Assembly: GCA_017962125.1 (NCBI GenBank)
Contig: JAGCVZ010000009.1
Span: forward strand, 1 to 62,711
Reading direction: 5' to 3'
DNA: 62,711 nt
DNA from: Alphaproteobacteria bacterium
GTDB taxonomy: Bacteria; Pseudomonadota; Alphaproteobacteria; Rs-D84
Position 1 is the first letter of the stretch. Each line of letters opens with the position of its first letter. The notes beneath the pieces were generated by a model that was not told where the DNA came from, did no database searches, and saw only the letters and a program-made list of their open reading frames with translations. Both the position numbers and the translations under genes were made by a program. Shown here piece after piece: positions 40,370 to 50,486 of the stretch.

Positions 40370-42760
40370 ATGGCGACATTGACACTTGGAAAATCTGTTA
40401 CGCTTGGTGCGGTACAAAGCAAAAAGGGCGATTCTGTTTTTGTTGAACGCCGTCGGCGTGTTGTCGCCCCAGGCAGTAAAGAATTGCGCGAAGAACCCGT
40501 CGCGCCCGTTGTTACACATAATGCGGCGGACGAAAAATTACGTGCCGTCTTGGAGGCTGCGCGTGCAAGGGACGAAGAACGCAAACAACGCGAAGCAGAA
40601 GAGGCTGCGGCGCGTGCCGCGCGTGAGGCAGAGATTGCTCGTGAAACACGTGAGTATGAACATGTCAAAGAACAACTCGCTGCTCGTGAAAACGCGATGC
40701 AGGATGTTGAAGAAGAACCTGAACCCGTTGTTGTCCCGCGAAATATTGAAAATCAGAAAAAATCGCAAGCACATCGCCAGAACAATACTAAAGAAGACGA
40801 TGATACACCAAATCGTCGTAGTTCTAAATTTGGTTCTGGTAAAAAAGATTTCGCACGCAGTGGAAAAATATCGTTGCGGGATATTGTTATTGGCAACGAA
40901 GATGACGATGATGAAATCGGTTTGCGTGGTGCAAATCGTCGCCGGTCTGAAGCATCGTTAAAGCGTTTTCGTGAAAAAGCGCGCGCAATGTTTAATGCAC
41001 CGCAAAAGGTTGCGCATGAAGTTACTATTGGTGACACAATTGTCGTTAAAGATTTGGCGGCGGCTATGGCGGAAAAGGTTGGTAATGTTATCAAAAAATT
41101 GATGGAAATGGGAATGATGGTTTCCCAAAATCAATCTATTGATGCGGATACCGCGGAAATTATTGCCGGCGAATTTGGTGCAACTGTAAAGCGGGTAGAG
41201 GTTAAACCGTATGCCGATTTATTGGAACGTGCGCCGAATCCAGAAAACCTAAAACCACGTGCGCCGATTGTAACGGTTGTTGGACACGTTGACCACGGAA
41301 AGACATCACTACTTGATGCGTTCCGCAATGCCAATGTCGTCGCGGGCGAGGCGGGTGGCATAACCCAACATATATCTTCGTACGAAGTTAAAACAAAGTC
41401 CGGCGCAGTTATAACTTTCCTTGATACGCCGGGACACGAAACTTTTACCGCAATGCGTGCGCGTGGTGCTCAGATGGCGGATATCGTGGTCTTGGTCGTT
41501 GCGGCAAATGATTCAATAATGCCACAAACTATCGAAGCCATAAACCATATTCGCGCGGCCAAGGTTCCGTTTATTGTTGCGATAAATAAAATCGATTTAC
41601 CCGAAGCCAACCCACAAAAGGTTAAAACAGACCTGTTGCAACAGGAAGTTCAGGTTGAAGAAATGGGTGGCGATGTTCAATGTGTTGAAATTTCCGCAAA
41701 ACAAAAAATCGGACTTGATAAATTGGAAGATGCGATTTTATTGCAAGCCGAAATGATGGATTTGCGCGCAGACCCTGATATGCCAGCGGTAGCCACTGTG
41801 GTAGAGGCGAAAATGGAACGGGGCTTGGGTGCGGTCGCAACCGTTATTGTTCGTCAGGGCACATTAAAGATTGGCGATGTATTCGTTGTCGGTGAAACAT
41901 TTGGTAGTGTGCGTGGTCTTGTTATGTCGAACGGAGAACGGGTAAAGATGGTCAAACCGGCGCAGCCCGTTATGGTGTTGGGCTTGGATGCGGTGCCATT
42001 GGCGGGCGATATGTTGAACGTTATGGAAACCGAGGCTCAAACCCGTGAAGTCGCGGCGTGGCGCATACAGCGTGCGCGTGACCGTGCAAATGCGATGAAG
42101 CGTTCATCACTAGAAGAATTGTTTGCAAAACAAACGGGCGATAAAAAATTGACTTTGCCGATTGTTTTACGCGCCGATGTCCAAGGCAGTGTAGAGGCGA
42201 TAAACGATATGTTACGCGACATCAAAACGGACAAGGCGTCGGTGGAAATTTTATCATCCGGTGTTGGTCAAATTACCGAAGGTGATGTGCGTCTTGCATC
42301 TGCATCTGGTGCGGTCATAATTGCGTTCAATGTTCGTGCGGATGCGGCGGTGCGCGATATGGCACGTGCGGCAAATGTTGATATTCGCTATCACAGTGTT
42401 GTGTATCGTATTACCGATGAAATCAAAGAAATTCTGTCCGGGAAACTTGCACCGGAAAAGAAGGAAAACTTTATCGGATACGCGGACGTTATCGCACTGT
42501 TTACGGTGGGCAAGGGCATTTGTGTTGCGGGCTGTCGCATGACCGAAGGCGTTATTAAAAAAGACGCGTTCGTGCGATTGCTGCGTGACAATGTTGTGGT
42601 GTATGACGGAAAAATCGGCGAACTGCGCCGCGAAAAGAACGAGGTTAAAGAGGTTTCCGGTGGTGTCGAATTCGGTATGAGTTTTGATAAGTATAACGAT
42701 ATCAAAGAAGGCGACCGCGTTGAATGTTACGAAGTCCAAGAAATAAAAGCACAGTTGTAA
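40370..42760 (+). CDS. infB: Translation initiation factor IF-2
   Basis: This 796-aa GTPase places initiator tRNA on the ribosome. The N-terminus is a charged Arg/Glu/Ala-rich region (about 50-215). An IF2_N domain follows ([14 protein letters not shown]). The G domain has GHVDHGKTS (G1), DTPGHETF (G3) and NKID (G4). Domains II to IV close the protein, with [16 protein letters not shown] near the end. The ribosome binding site is AAAGGGTGAAAT. It is the second gene of nusA-infB and is followed by a strong terminator, so rbfA and truB are not in the operon. Confidence 0.97.
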   Translation: MATLTLGKSVTLGAVQSKKGDSVFVERRRRVVAPGSKELREEPVAPVVTHNAADEKLRAVLEAARARDEERKQREAEEAAARAAREAEIARETREYEHVKEQLAARENAMQDVEEEPEPVVVPRNIENQKKSQAHRQNNTKEDDDTPNRRSSKFGSGKKDFARSGKISLRDIVIGNEDDDDEIGLRGANRRRSEASLKRFREKARAMFNAPQKVAHEVTIGDTIVVKDLAAAMAEKVGNVIKKLMEMGMMVSQNQSIDADTAEIIAGEFGATVKRVEVKPYADLLERAPNPENLKPRAPIVTVVGHVDHGKTSLLDAFRNANVVAGEAGGITQHISSYEVKTKSGAVITFLDTPGHETFTAMRARGAQMADIVVLVVAANDSIMPQTIEAINHIRAAKVPFIVAINKIDLPEANPQKVKTDLLQQEVQVEEMGGDVQCVEISAKQKIGLDKLEDAILLQAEMMDLRADPDMPAVATVVEAKMERGLGAVATVIVRQGTLKIGDVFVVGETFGSVRGLVMSNGERVKMVKPAQPVMVLGLDAVPLAGDMLNVMETEAQTREVAAWRIQRARDRANAMKRSSLEELFAKQTGDKKLTLPIVLRADVQGSVEAINDMLRDIKTDKASVEILSSGVGQITEGDVRLASASGAVIIAFNVRADAAVRDMARAANVDIRYHSVVYRITDEIKEILSGKLAPEKKENFIGYADVIALFTVGKGICVAGCRMTEGVIKKDAFVRLLRDNVVVYDGKIGELRREKNEVKEVSGGVEFGMSFDKYNDIKEGDRVECYEVQEIKAQL

Positions 42761-42771
42761 ATATAAAAACT

Positions 42772-42802
42772 AAAAAAACGGGCGCATCCGCGCCCGTTTT
42801 TT
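42772..42802. terminator. nusA-infB terminator, bidirectional
   Basis: ACGGGCGC-ATCC-GCGCCCGT with TTTTTT on the plus side and a T tract on the minus side. It also touches the stop codon of the convergent gene at 42801. Confidence 0.85.
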
Positions 42803-43604
42803 ATAAACACTCTTGCACAGAGGACGCTTTGCGGCCGACGTATATTCCACCGTTTTTTACCTTTAAATATACTTTACCTGATTCGTATTCGCCGACATAA
42901 TCAAATTTATTTTCATTTTCGCGGCTAAGAATTATACTGCCACCCCCAAGCAGTTGGATATCAGCAATATCATCAAAAACCAATATCGATTTTGCATTTA
43001 TAAATTTATTATCAACAACGCATCTTGCGTTTTCTATTTTATATAAAGATTTTCCACAAACATAAAAACCATCTATTCTATGAATCAATGTAGCGTACTT
43101 TTCTTGACACGTTTTGGCACAGTTATCCATACATTCTTGGATTTTCTTATCTTTATCTTCTTTTATTTTCTGTTGCAACTGTTCTTGTTTATTGGTGTAC
43201 TTTGTTTCATCAAATTGTCGAAGTTTGAATTCTCTGCCTTTTCGCCACTTTGACGACACACGATAGGTATCAATGGATTCAATATTGCACCAACAATAGT
43301 TACCTTTTTTGATATTCTTAAAATCTAAATTTTCATCACTGTCGTTGCAAATGGATACACCCATAACATTTAAATTATCATCTTTTGAACTTTTTAATGA
43401 CCATCGTCCACTTGTATATGCTCCGTCAGCGGATTTATAATCAACACTTTCAATTTTATCGACCGATAATTTTTTATCATACATACTTGTATCAACTTTG
43501 GGTGCATCAACCTTTACAAATTTTTCATCTGCATCTTGGCAATCAAGCGCAAGCGCGGTTGAAACACAAAAAGACACAATAAGAAACAACGAAATTTTTT
43601 TCAT
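42801..43604 (-). CDS. Secreted protein, 267 aa, with cysteine pairs
   Basis: A signal peptide (MKKISLFLIVSFCVSTALA) precedes a mature domain with CWCN at about residue 104, a charged helical stretch (EQLQQKIKEDKDKKIQ) and CMDNCAKTCQ at about 158-167. A beta-rich C-terminus follows (LLGGGSIILSRENENKFDYVG). It is likely periplasmic. The CMDNC cluster is similar in style to the CMDQFC and CMDEIC modules of the large secreted paralogues, but homology is not established. Confidence 0.65.
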   Translation of the reverse strand: MKKISLFLIVSFCVSTALALDCQDADEKFVKVDAPKVDTSMYDKKLSVDKIESVDYKSADGAYTSGRWSLKSSKDDNLNVMGVSICNDSDENLDFKNIKKGNYCWCNIESIDTYRVSSKWRKGREFKLRQFDETKYTNKQEQLQQKIKEDKDKKIQECMDNCAKTCQEKYATLIHRIDGFYVCGKSLYKIENARCVVDNKFINAKSILVFDDIADIQLLGGGSIILSRENENKFDYVGEYESGKVYLKVKNGGIYVGRKASSVQECL

Positions 43605-43663
43605 TTACTCTCTCCATCTTACTGGGAATTTTAGCATAAAAATCATTGCTTATCAATTGCGCA

Positions 43664-44347
43664 TTACGCGCCTTCATTTAACTCTGCCATGAATTCGTCG
43701 TGGATTTTTTGTTCGGCATCCGGCACAGGGAATTGGCGATACGGAAAATCGGCGCCGATTTTTGGGTGTTTTAAAAAAGCCTCGTGCTGTTTTGCGACAA
43801 TTTCCGAAATTTCCGGTGCGGGCGCGGTGTTTTCAAGTTCCAAATAAACCTTGGCCAAAATCTCGGAGTCAATCAACGCACCATGTGCATCGGCACGCGC
43901 AGTCAGCGATATTCCAAACCATTTTGCCAGTGCGTCCAGTGTATAACTTTTTGGACCAAACACACGATTGCGCGCAATAACCAATGTGTCCGCCATTTGC
44001 GCGCGCGGAATCGGTGGCAAGTGCAACATTTCCAATTCATGATTTACAAACGGAAAGTCAAAGTCCAGTCCGTTATGTGCAACAATCGTTGAATCGCCAA
44101 TAAATTCCAAGAACTTTGGTGCGACAACGGACATTTTTGGTTTGTCATCCAGAAACGCGTTTGAAATTTTGTGAACCATATATGTTTCTGGCGGAATGAT
44201 TTTGCCTTCGGGATTTATGTATTCGTGAAAAGTTTTGTCGGTGATTTTTCCGTCTACGATTTCCACTGCGCCGATTTCAATGCACCGATCGCCACGCAGG
44301 TATTCAAATCCGGTTGTTTCAATATCAAAACAAATTACCCTTGCCAT
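43664..44347 (-). CDS. dnaQ: DNA polymerase III epsilon subunit (3'-5' exonuclease)
   Basis: This 227-aa DnaQ proofreading exonuclease has ExoI FDIETTG (Asp8, Glu10), ExoII VAHNGLDFDFPF and ExoIII ADAHGALIDSEILAKVY, which supplies the His and Asp of the DEDDh class. The C-terminal tail that binds the alpha subunit is short. The ribosome binding site is GGTGGAATT. It is transcribed divergently from the UvrD/PcrA helicase gene. Both are DNA maintenance genes and may share a promoter region. Confidence 0.93.
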   Translation of the reverse strand: MARVICFDIETTGFEYLRGDRCIEIGAVEIVDGKITDKTFHEYINPEGKIIPPETYMVHKISNAFLDDKPKMSVVAPKFLEFIGDSTIVAHNGLDFDFPFVNHELEMLHLPPIPRAQMADTLVIARNRVFGPKSYTLDALAKWFGISLTARADAHGALIDSEILAKVYLELENTAPAPEISEIVAKQHEAFLKHPKIGADFPYRQFPVPDAEQKIHDEFMAELNEGA

Positions 44348-44379
44348 AATTCCACCATAGTTTTATTATTCCATGGTTG

Positions 44380-44387
44380 ATTATAAT
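44380..44387. promoter_or_regulatory. Palindromic -10 between dnaQ and helicase gene
   Basis: ATTATAAT reads TATAAT on both strands. On the plus strand it ends 6 nt before the helicase ATG at 44394 (leaderless type). On the minus strand it gives a leader of about 25 nt to dnaQ. The -35 boxes are weak on both sides. Confidence 0.4.
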
Positions 44388-44393
44388 GAAACG

Positions 44394-46475
44394 ATGAATG
44401 TAATGCCACAAAATCTTAATCCCGAACAAAAGAAAGCGGTTGAAACCACCGAAGGGCCGGTTTTGGTGCTGTCGGGTGCGGGGACCGGAAAAACGCGCGT
44501 GTTGGTTATGCGGGTTGCACATATATTAAATATGAAGTTGGCGTTGCCGTGGCAGATTTTGGCGCTGACCTTTACGAACAAGGCAGCAAACGAAATGAAA
44601 AATCGAATTGCGGAAAACCTAAACGCATCGGGGGGCGAATTTTACGCGCGCGATTTGTGGTGTGGAACTTTTCATTCGATTTGTTTGCGCATATTGCGGG
44701 CGAATGCGGCGCGCGCAGGATTAAAGCCGGACTTTATAATCTTTGGTGAAGACGACCAAAAGGCGGTTTTGAAAAATGTCTTTGCTGCGATGGGCGCGGA
44801 TGCCAAGGAATATGATGCTGGCGATTGGGTTGAAAAAATTTCTAATATCAAAGACCGCGGAAATATAGAAAGCCCCGATGTCGGCGCACGCACCAAAAAA
44901 ATTCTTGATGATTACAATGCAGAATTGCGCCGCCAAGGTGCGGTTGATTTTGGCGATATTATTTTGCTGGTGCTGAAACTGTTTGAATCTGCACCGGACG
45001 TGCGGGAAAAATATGCTCAGCAATTCAAATATATCATGGTCGATGAATTCCAAGACACAAACAACGCGCAGATGCAATTTATAAAATGGCTGACGCGCGA
45101 TGTGGCGTACCCGAATGTGTGCTGTGTCGGCGATGATGACCAATCAATTTATTCTTGGCGCGGGGCAGAGATTAAAAACATTTTGGAATTTGAAAAAAAT
45201 TTTCCAGGCGCGCAAATCATACGTCTTGAAACAAATTACCGCAGCACTGGAAATATCCTTGGTGCGGCGAATTCGTTGATACGGCATAATAATGGGCGAC
45301 TTGGTAAAGATTTGCGCCCGGCGGATGAAAAAAGTGTTGGTGAACCGGTTTATGTTCTGACTGTGCCATCAAATTATGACGAAGCAAAACTGATTGCCGA
45401 TACTATTTTGCGATATGCAAATGGGCAGTATTCTGATTTTGCGGTTTTGATTCGCACAGGTTCGCTGTCGCGTGGATTCGAAGAAGAATTTGCAAACGCA
45501 CATATTCCGTATCGTTTGTTTGGAACGACAAAGTTCTATGACCGTATGGAAATCCGCGACGTTATTGCGTATGTGCGATTGCTGGTGCATGCGGAAGATG
45601 ATGTTTCCTTTGCACGTGTTATCACGCGGCCACGACGTGGGTTTGGTCCAACCGCGATTGCAAAAATGCGTGCGATGGGCGGTTCGCTGATGTACGGATT
45701 GCGCGCGGCAAACTTTGGTGGCAAGCAAGGAATTGCCGCAAATGAATTTTTATCCGTATTCGATTTTGATTGGCAATCTATGCGACCCGCAGATGCGGTA
45801 AAAAAATTATTGGAAGATTCAAAATACATGCAATATTGGCGCGAATCCAAAGAACCTGATGCCGAAGAAAGAATTTCAAACATTCGTGATTTAATTTCAA
45901 ATGTTGTGTCGGCCTATGATAGTTTGCCTGATTTTTTGGAACATGCGGCATTGATGACAACTGATGACAACGATAATGAAATTGGCGCAGATGCCCAAGC
46001 GGTCAATGTTATGACTATTCATGCGGCCAAAGGATTGGAATTTGATACGGTGTTTTTGCCTGCATGGGAAGATGGGATTTTCCCGAACGATAAATCAATC
46101 AAAGAAGGCGGAATGGAAGAAGAACGCCGTTTGGCATATGTTGCGCTAACGCGGGCGCGGCGACGTGCGATTATTACGAATACCATGTCGCGGGTTATAT
46201 TTGGTTCACGACAATACTATTCTCCCGCAAGATTTATAACAGAAATGGATAATCGGTATTTAGACTTTGGTGGTCGTACACCACGATATGAACAGCCTGT
46301 GCGTTACGCGCAACCAAAAATACATACGGTGAAAAGTATAGTTGGTAAATTGGTTGAACATCCAGAACTTGGACGGGGTGTTGTTATTGAAACAAATGGG
46401 GAAATTTTAACAGTAGCCTTTAATCGGACAGGTATAAAAAAAGTTGCAGAAAGTTTTGTGAAAATTATTGATTAA
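44394..46475 (+). CDS. UvrD/PcrA-type DNA helicase
   Basis: This 693-aa SF1A helicase has Walker A GAGTGKTRVL, motif Ia LTFTNKAANEMKNR, motif II VDEFQDTN, motif III DDDQSIYSWRGA, motif IV ETNYRS, motif V TIHAAKGLEF and motif VI VALTRARR. It unwinds DNA 3' to 5' in repair and in clearing proteins from DNA. The usual C-terminal RNA-polymerase-binding Tudor-like segment is present (SIVGKLVEHPELGRGVVI). An in-frame ATG at 44373 would add seven residues but overlaps the -10 box. The 3' end overlaps the last VirB6-like gene by 4 nt. Confidence 0.93.
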   Translation: MNVMPQNLNPEQKKAVETTEGPVLVLSGAGTGKTRVLVMRVAHILNMKLALPWQILALTFTNKAANEMKNRIAENLNASGGEFYARDLWCGTFHSICLRILRANAARAGLKPDFIIFGEDDQKAVLKNVFAAMGADAKEYDAGDWVEKISNIKDRGNIESPDVGARTKKILDDYNAELRRQGAVDFGDIILLVLKLFESAPDVREKYAQQFKYIMVDEFQDTNNAQMQFIKWLTRDVAYPNVCCVGDDDQSIYSWRGAEIKNILEFEKNFPGAQIIRLETNYRSTGNILGAANSLIRHNNGRLGKDLRPADEKSVGEPVYVLTVPSNYDEAKLIADTILRYANGQYSDFAVLIRTGSLSRGFEEEFANAHIPYRLFGTTKFYDRMEIRDVIAYVRLLVHAEDDVSFARVITRPRRGFGPTAIAKMRAMGGSLMYGLRAANFGGKQGIAANEFLSVFDFDWQSMRPADAVKKLLEDSKYMQYWRESKEPDAEERISNIRDLISNVVSAYDSLPDFLEHAALMTTDDNDNEIGADAQAVNVMTIHAAKGLEFDTVFLPAWEDGIFPNDKSIKEGGMEEERRLAYVALTRARRRAIITNTMSRVIFGSRQYYSPARFITEMDNRYLDFGGRTPRYEQPVRYAQPKIHTVKSIVGKLVEHPELGRGVVIETNGEILTVAFNRTGIKKVAESFVKIID

Positions 46476-47773
46476 CTTTTTTTGCTATCTTTTAAAGCTT
46501 TGAGAAATTCATACGCCGCTTTCTTTCTATCGCCATACCAAGATTTTAAATCTTTTTGCAATTCTGTTCCCATCGCTGCATCGATTCCACCACCAATAGA
46601 TTTTGCAATTTCTTCTGCATGTGCGGCAATGTATGCAACCAATGCCCCCGTCATTAAAAGAGTAATAAAGTTTCCATCAAGAATAGTGATAATGTGTGTT
46701 TGTTTATTTAATTTTACTGCGCTGCCAAGTAATGCACCACCAATTGAAACAACAATCGCAAGCGCAACAAAATAAATCGCGGCGTCAATAAACTTTCGAA
46801 CCTGGGATGAAAGATTTGATGTTTCTTTGAATATACCAAGAAATCCATTATATATATTGCCAGCGATTCCTTTATAAGATGTTTTTTGTATTGTTTCAGC
46901 AATGGCTGTGAACGGTAACATAATTATTACAAGAAACAAATCCGCAATGACTCCGAAAGCAACGAATGCGAATTTGAAAGCAGTATATGTAAATAAACAC
47001 ACGAAAATAAGTCCCATTAAAAATGTGAACGTACTTGTCCCAAGCCCATGACCAATAAGTTGCCAACCAAATTTTATTGCACCGTAATAAAATCCAGACA
47101 TGCGTGATGGTACACACATGATATCTGCGGCGGTTTCTGCATCTATGATTGATGTATCTGTCATATGTGTTAACGCATAATTCTTGATTGCATTGCATGT
47201 GTCAGAAAGTTCGAACGCCCCTATATGTGCGACTGTATCAAGAATAAGATTCGCAACATACGACCCAAAAGCAACAATTGGTCCCATTATCATTCCAAAT
47301 AATCGTGGCAATCCCATACCAAGCAAGATTAACCATATTGCAAGTGTCACAGCCTTTTTTATAATATCTTCAAATGTTGGCATTGCTTTGACCTTGCTGT
47401 CTTTAATCATTCTATATGCTTCAAACATAACCCAAAATATAAATGCCACAATTAAAAAAATCTTTACAAACCGAACTAACGAATCATCAAGAATATGCGC
47501 AGTATGTGTCAAAGCACTCATAAATGTTATACCAAGTTTTGCTTCAACCGGAACACCTGTTTCAACATATTCGCGTTCAAATCCTTCTTGGAAACCATTC
47601 AAATCTTCTTGAACTTTTTTTATAAGTTCTTCGCGGTTGTGTTCGGTTGTCCATGCGCCAAAATCACCAATGTCGCCAGTTGTTAAATTAAAGTCAATCG
47701 CACGTGCAGTGCCACCAAAAGCAAAGCACATAATAAACACAAATGATAAAAATTTTTTCAATATACTTCTCAT
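46472..47773 (-). CDS. VirB6/TrbL-like membrane protein 4
   Basis: The 433-aa product has a signal peptide (to about 25, GTARA-ID) and at least six membrane segments. The shared core reads FEDIIKKAVTLAIWLILLGMG, then LPRLFGMIMGPIVAFGSYV, followed by a periplasmic loop with a Cys pair (SDTCNAI...ADIMCVPS). A hydrophobic C-terminal half leads to a Lys-rich tail (GDRKKAAYEFLKALKDSKK). VirB6 proteins form part of the inner-membrane channel of type IV secretion systems. This is the last gene of four, starting in the ATGA overlap with the gene before it. Assignment rests on topology and shared motifs. Confidence 0.65.
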   Translation of the reverse strand: MRSILKKFLSFVFIMCFAFGGTARAIDFNLTTGDIGDFGAWTTEHNREELIKKVQEDLNGFQEGFEREYVETGVPVEAKLGITFMSALTHTAHILDDSLVRFVKIFLIVAFIFWVMFEAYRMIKDSKVKAMPTFEDIIKKAVTLAIWLILLGMGLPRLFGMIMGPIVAFGSYVANLILDTVAHIGAFELSDTCNAIKNYALTHMTDTSIIDAETAADIMCVPSRMSGFYYGAIKFGWQLIGHGLGTSTFTFLMGLIFVCLFTYTAFKFAFVAFGVIADLFLVIIMLPFTAIAETIQKTSYKGIAGNIYNGFLGIFKETSNLSSQVRKFIDAAIYFVALAIVVSIGGALLGSAVKLNKQTHIITILDGNFITLLMTGALVAYIAAHAEEIAKSIGGGIDAAMGTELQKDLKSWYGDRKKAAYEFLKALKDSKKS

Positions 47774-49233
47774 TGTTCCTTTATCAGTTTTTCAGCAAAT
47801 TCTTTTGGTTTATTCCAACCCAGTTTAATCCATTTTTTCAGGTCACCCCCGAAATTATCAACGCCACCGCCTTCCTTACCGCCGGAACTCTTAAATGGTT
47901 CGATTGATGGTACACTTGCCAGTAATTTATCAACACGTGGCGCCAATATATAGAAATATATAAATACTAAGCCAGCCATTAGCAATAAAAATCCCCAACC
48001 ATCATGCATAAAATCAAATGCACCTGGATACCTTGCCTCGATTCGTGTCTTGTGTAACATGAAACAATTCTTGAAGGTGGTTTTATCAATTTCACCATTT
48101 ACTGTTGCTGTTGATTCACAGGTTGCAAAAACATTCCTTATTGATAATGCTTGTGCATCTGTTGGTATTACTTCACCAACAAGTAATGGTGGAAATATCG
48201 CACTATATTTATCCATTGGGCCCGGGAAAAATTCATCAGCAGCAAAGAACACCATTGCATACACGATTACGACCTTTAAAGATATTGCAACGATTTTGAT
48301 TGCCGCCTCTACCAGCATATCAACCGATTTGCCTACAACTTTGGATGCCGTTTTCCACATTTTTTCAAATGCTGATGCTGCAACAATAATCGGCAAGAAT
48401 ATCACTAGGAAAATTAATTTGAATATCACCGACAAAATTTCAAAGAATAAATTGAATCCAATTATTACAAACATTATAACAGTAAGCAATCCTGCTATCC
48501 AGGTAAATGTCCCACCCCCAAGTCCCATCCAGGCGTAATTCATAAGGGCAAATCCACCCGCCGCGCCTGCAAGCATTACGCTATTGATGTTTCCAACAAT
48601 ACACATAAATGAATTTGAAACCGAAGCCATCGGATTATCTGCACCAATTTCTGGCGGAATACATTGTGCTGAATTTGAGATGCTTGTTGCCGCCATTGAC
48701 AGTTCTGTTCCAACATACATAACTGGTTGAATTGTTATATTAGCCAAAGTTTTAATTGATGATATTCCACCAATACCAAAAGCACCAATAATTGCACCAA
48801 CAATCATAATGCGCACACCACCCTTCCAAACATCATCAAACCATGGTGCAAAGGCAAACTTTTTTTCTTTTGTATCATCAAGTTTTGTTGTTTCCATCAT
48901 GGCTTTGTAAATATATTTTGCACTGTGTATAAACAGGAAAACACCAAAACCAATCACCATTAACACCCAAAGGTGCGAAACAACCGCGTGCCAAAAAGAT
49001 TCGGACGCATTGCCCAATACAAAGAATAAATCATTTACATACTTACAAAGAAAACAACCATTAGATGATGCGATGTTTCCATCAACCGCACCAATAGAAT
49101 TTAAAAAGCCATCCATACTGGTGTATGTAAGTGAAGCCCCACTAAGTGATGAACTAACATACCAAATGCCAACACCTAACGCGATTGCGCCGAACAAGAA
49201 ACGAATAAGATATCCAAGGAACAATTTTTTCAT
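47770..49233 (-). CDS. VirB6/TrbL-like membrane protein 3
   Basis: This 487-aa polytopic protein has an N-terminal anchor, then C60FLC63KYVNDLF, the CxxC motif shared with two sisters. The core reads FDDVWKGGVRIMIVGAIIGAF, then SSIKTLANITIQPVMYVG. A Cys pair follows in the periplasmic loop (SAQCIPP...SFMCIVG). A second pair (FATCEST...FKNCFML) lies in a late loop. The tail is Lys-rich (NKPKEFAEKLIKEQ). It starts in an ATGA overlap with the preceding gene and overlaps the next by 4 nt, so the four genes are tightly coupled. Confidence 0.65.
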   Translation of the reverse strand: MKKLFLGYLIRFLFGAIALGVGIWYVSSSLSGASLTYTSMDGFLNSIGAVDGNIASSNGCFLCKYVNDLFFVLGNASESFWHAVVSHLWVLMVIGFGVFLFIHSAKYIYKAMMETTKLDDTKEKKFAFAPWFDDVWKGGVRIMIVGAIIGAFGIGGISSIKTLANITIQPVMYVGTELSMAATSISNSAQCIPPEIGADNPMASVSNSFMCIVGNINSVMLAGAAGGFALMNYAWMGLGGGTFTWIAGLLTVIMFVIIGFNLFFEILSVIFKLIFLVIFLPIIVAASAFEKMWKTASKVVGKSVDMLVEAAIKIVAISLKVVIVYAMVFFAADEFFPGPMDKYSAIFPPLLVGEVIPTDAQALSIRNVFATCESTATVNGEIDKTTFKNCFMLHKTRIEARYPGAFDFMHDGWGFLLLMAGLVFIYFYILAPRVDKLLASVPSIEPFKSSGGKEGGGVDNFGGDLKKWIKLGWNKPKEFAEKLIKEQ

Positions 49234-50486
49234 TTCTTTTTTTCGTCATCTTTTTTTGTATCGTTTTTATTATCGCTCGAAGATTCTTTTTTGTCTTCCT
49301 TTTTTTCACCACCATTTGAAATGGTGTTACCAATACTTTTGATGCCACCCGTAACTAACCCAACTAAATTTTGTGCATCTGTCGCCATTTGTTCGCTTAA
49401 TTTATTTTCACCATCGGTTGCACCAAAAGTGGCAAGAATCGTTTTCGATATGTTTGGAATCTGCGAGTATATATAATTCAAAACATACACCAAAATTATA
49501 GCACCAATCAATGTAATACTAGCAAGGTTTTCTTCTGATAAATCAGATTCAAAAACTTCACCTGATAAAATCGCGTTCATTAATTCGTTTGTATCGGTTC
49601 CTGAATCAGAAAAATACCGCGATATGATTGCAAGAATTACCATATACGTGATAACAGCAGAAGCCAAAGTTATAATTGCACTTATAAGTTTTTTTAATTG
49701 TTCTGTTCCGATTCCTTTGCCCAGCGATGACATCCATTCTGGCATTTCTCCACCACGAAAAGACATCATCATAAGTCCAATTGGAAACAGAAAAGCAAAC
49801 ATCGCCATGTGCACAATAACATCTACGAAATAAAAGCAAAACCTTATGAACAATTTGAAAAAACCATAGAATAAATATAGCCCAACAAAGAACATGATTA
49901 TATGTCTGAATATATCACCGATATTATGTATGTGTGCCCAAGAAAAAGCCCCGTCCATAACAGCTATACCAAGTTTCATATAAGATTGAAACATTGTTAC
50001 CGTTGTCTTCATTAGTGATATAATCGTGTTGCGTAATTGCGGTCTAAAAAATCCGTCGTCGTTCATTTCAACTGGTTGATAATGTATTTGTTCGTTGACT
50101 TGTTCCGGGGTTGTTTTTAACATTGCTTGGCTGTATATTAACGCAACATCAGCAACAGGTTCAAATGTTACCCTTGTAATAAAACGTGGAACTCCAACGC
50201 CTATCCCGAGTAACGTCAAAACAAATAATGAATTTATAACGACACGAACCACGGACTTCATATAAAAAGGATCCGACATATCAGGTTTCTTTGGATTTAT
50301 ATGTTTCCACACTGCCCATATAACAAAGAAAACAAACAATACACCAAAAAGAACAAAACATATATCAGCAACTTTGTTGTAAACCGCTGCTCCTGCACTA
50401 GATACAACCCGAAACAGGTTATCAAACACCGCACAGCCCCAACACTGAACAGTTCCTTCGACAAGATTATTTAACAGTTCATTCAT
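49230..50486 (-). CDS. VirB6/TrbL-like membrane protein 2
   Basis: The 418-aa product has no signal peptide; it opens with an amphipathic stretch holding C15WGC18AVFDNLF. The core is YMKSVVRVVINSLFVLTLLGI, then VPRFITRVTFEPVADVALI. The periplasmic loop lacks the Cys pair seen in the sisters. Several membrane helices follow, then a long charged tail made almost only of Lys, Asp, Glu and Ser. It starts at a TAATG junction with the upstream gene. The tail may reach a cytoplasmic partner. Confidence 0.65.
   Translation of the reverse strand: MNELLNNLVEGTVQCWGCAVFDNLFRVVSSAGAAVYNKVADICFVLFGVLFVFFVIWAVWKHINPKKPDMSDPFYMKSVVRVVINSLFVLTLLGIGVGVPRFITRVTFEPVADVALIYSQAMLKTTPEQVNEQIHYQPVEMNDDGFFRPQLRNTIISLMKTTVTMFQSYMKLGIAVMDGAFSWAHIHNIGDIFRHIIMFFVGLYLFYGFFKLFIRFCFYFVDVIVHMAMFAFLFPIGLMMMSFRGGEMPEWMSSLGKGIGTEQLKKLISAIITLASAVITYMVILAIISRYFSDSGTDTNELMNAILSGEVFESDLSEENLASITLIGAIILVYVLNYIYSQIPNISKTILATFGATDGENKLSEQMATDAQNLVGLVTGGIKSIGNTISNGGEKKEDKKESSSDNKNDTKKDDEKKK

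Noticed and set aside
43498..43692. Plus-strand open frame over the 42801-43604 gene start
   Set aside because: It is antisense to a signal-peptide gene, with no ribosome binding site and unlikely composition.
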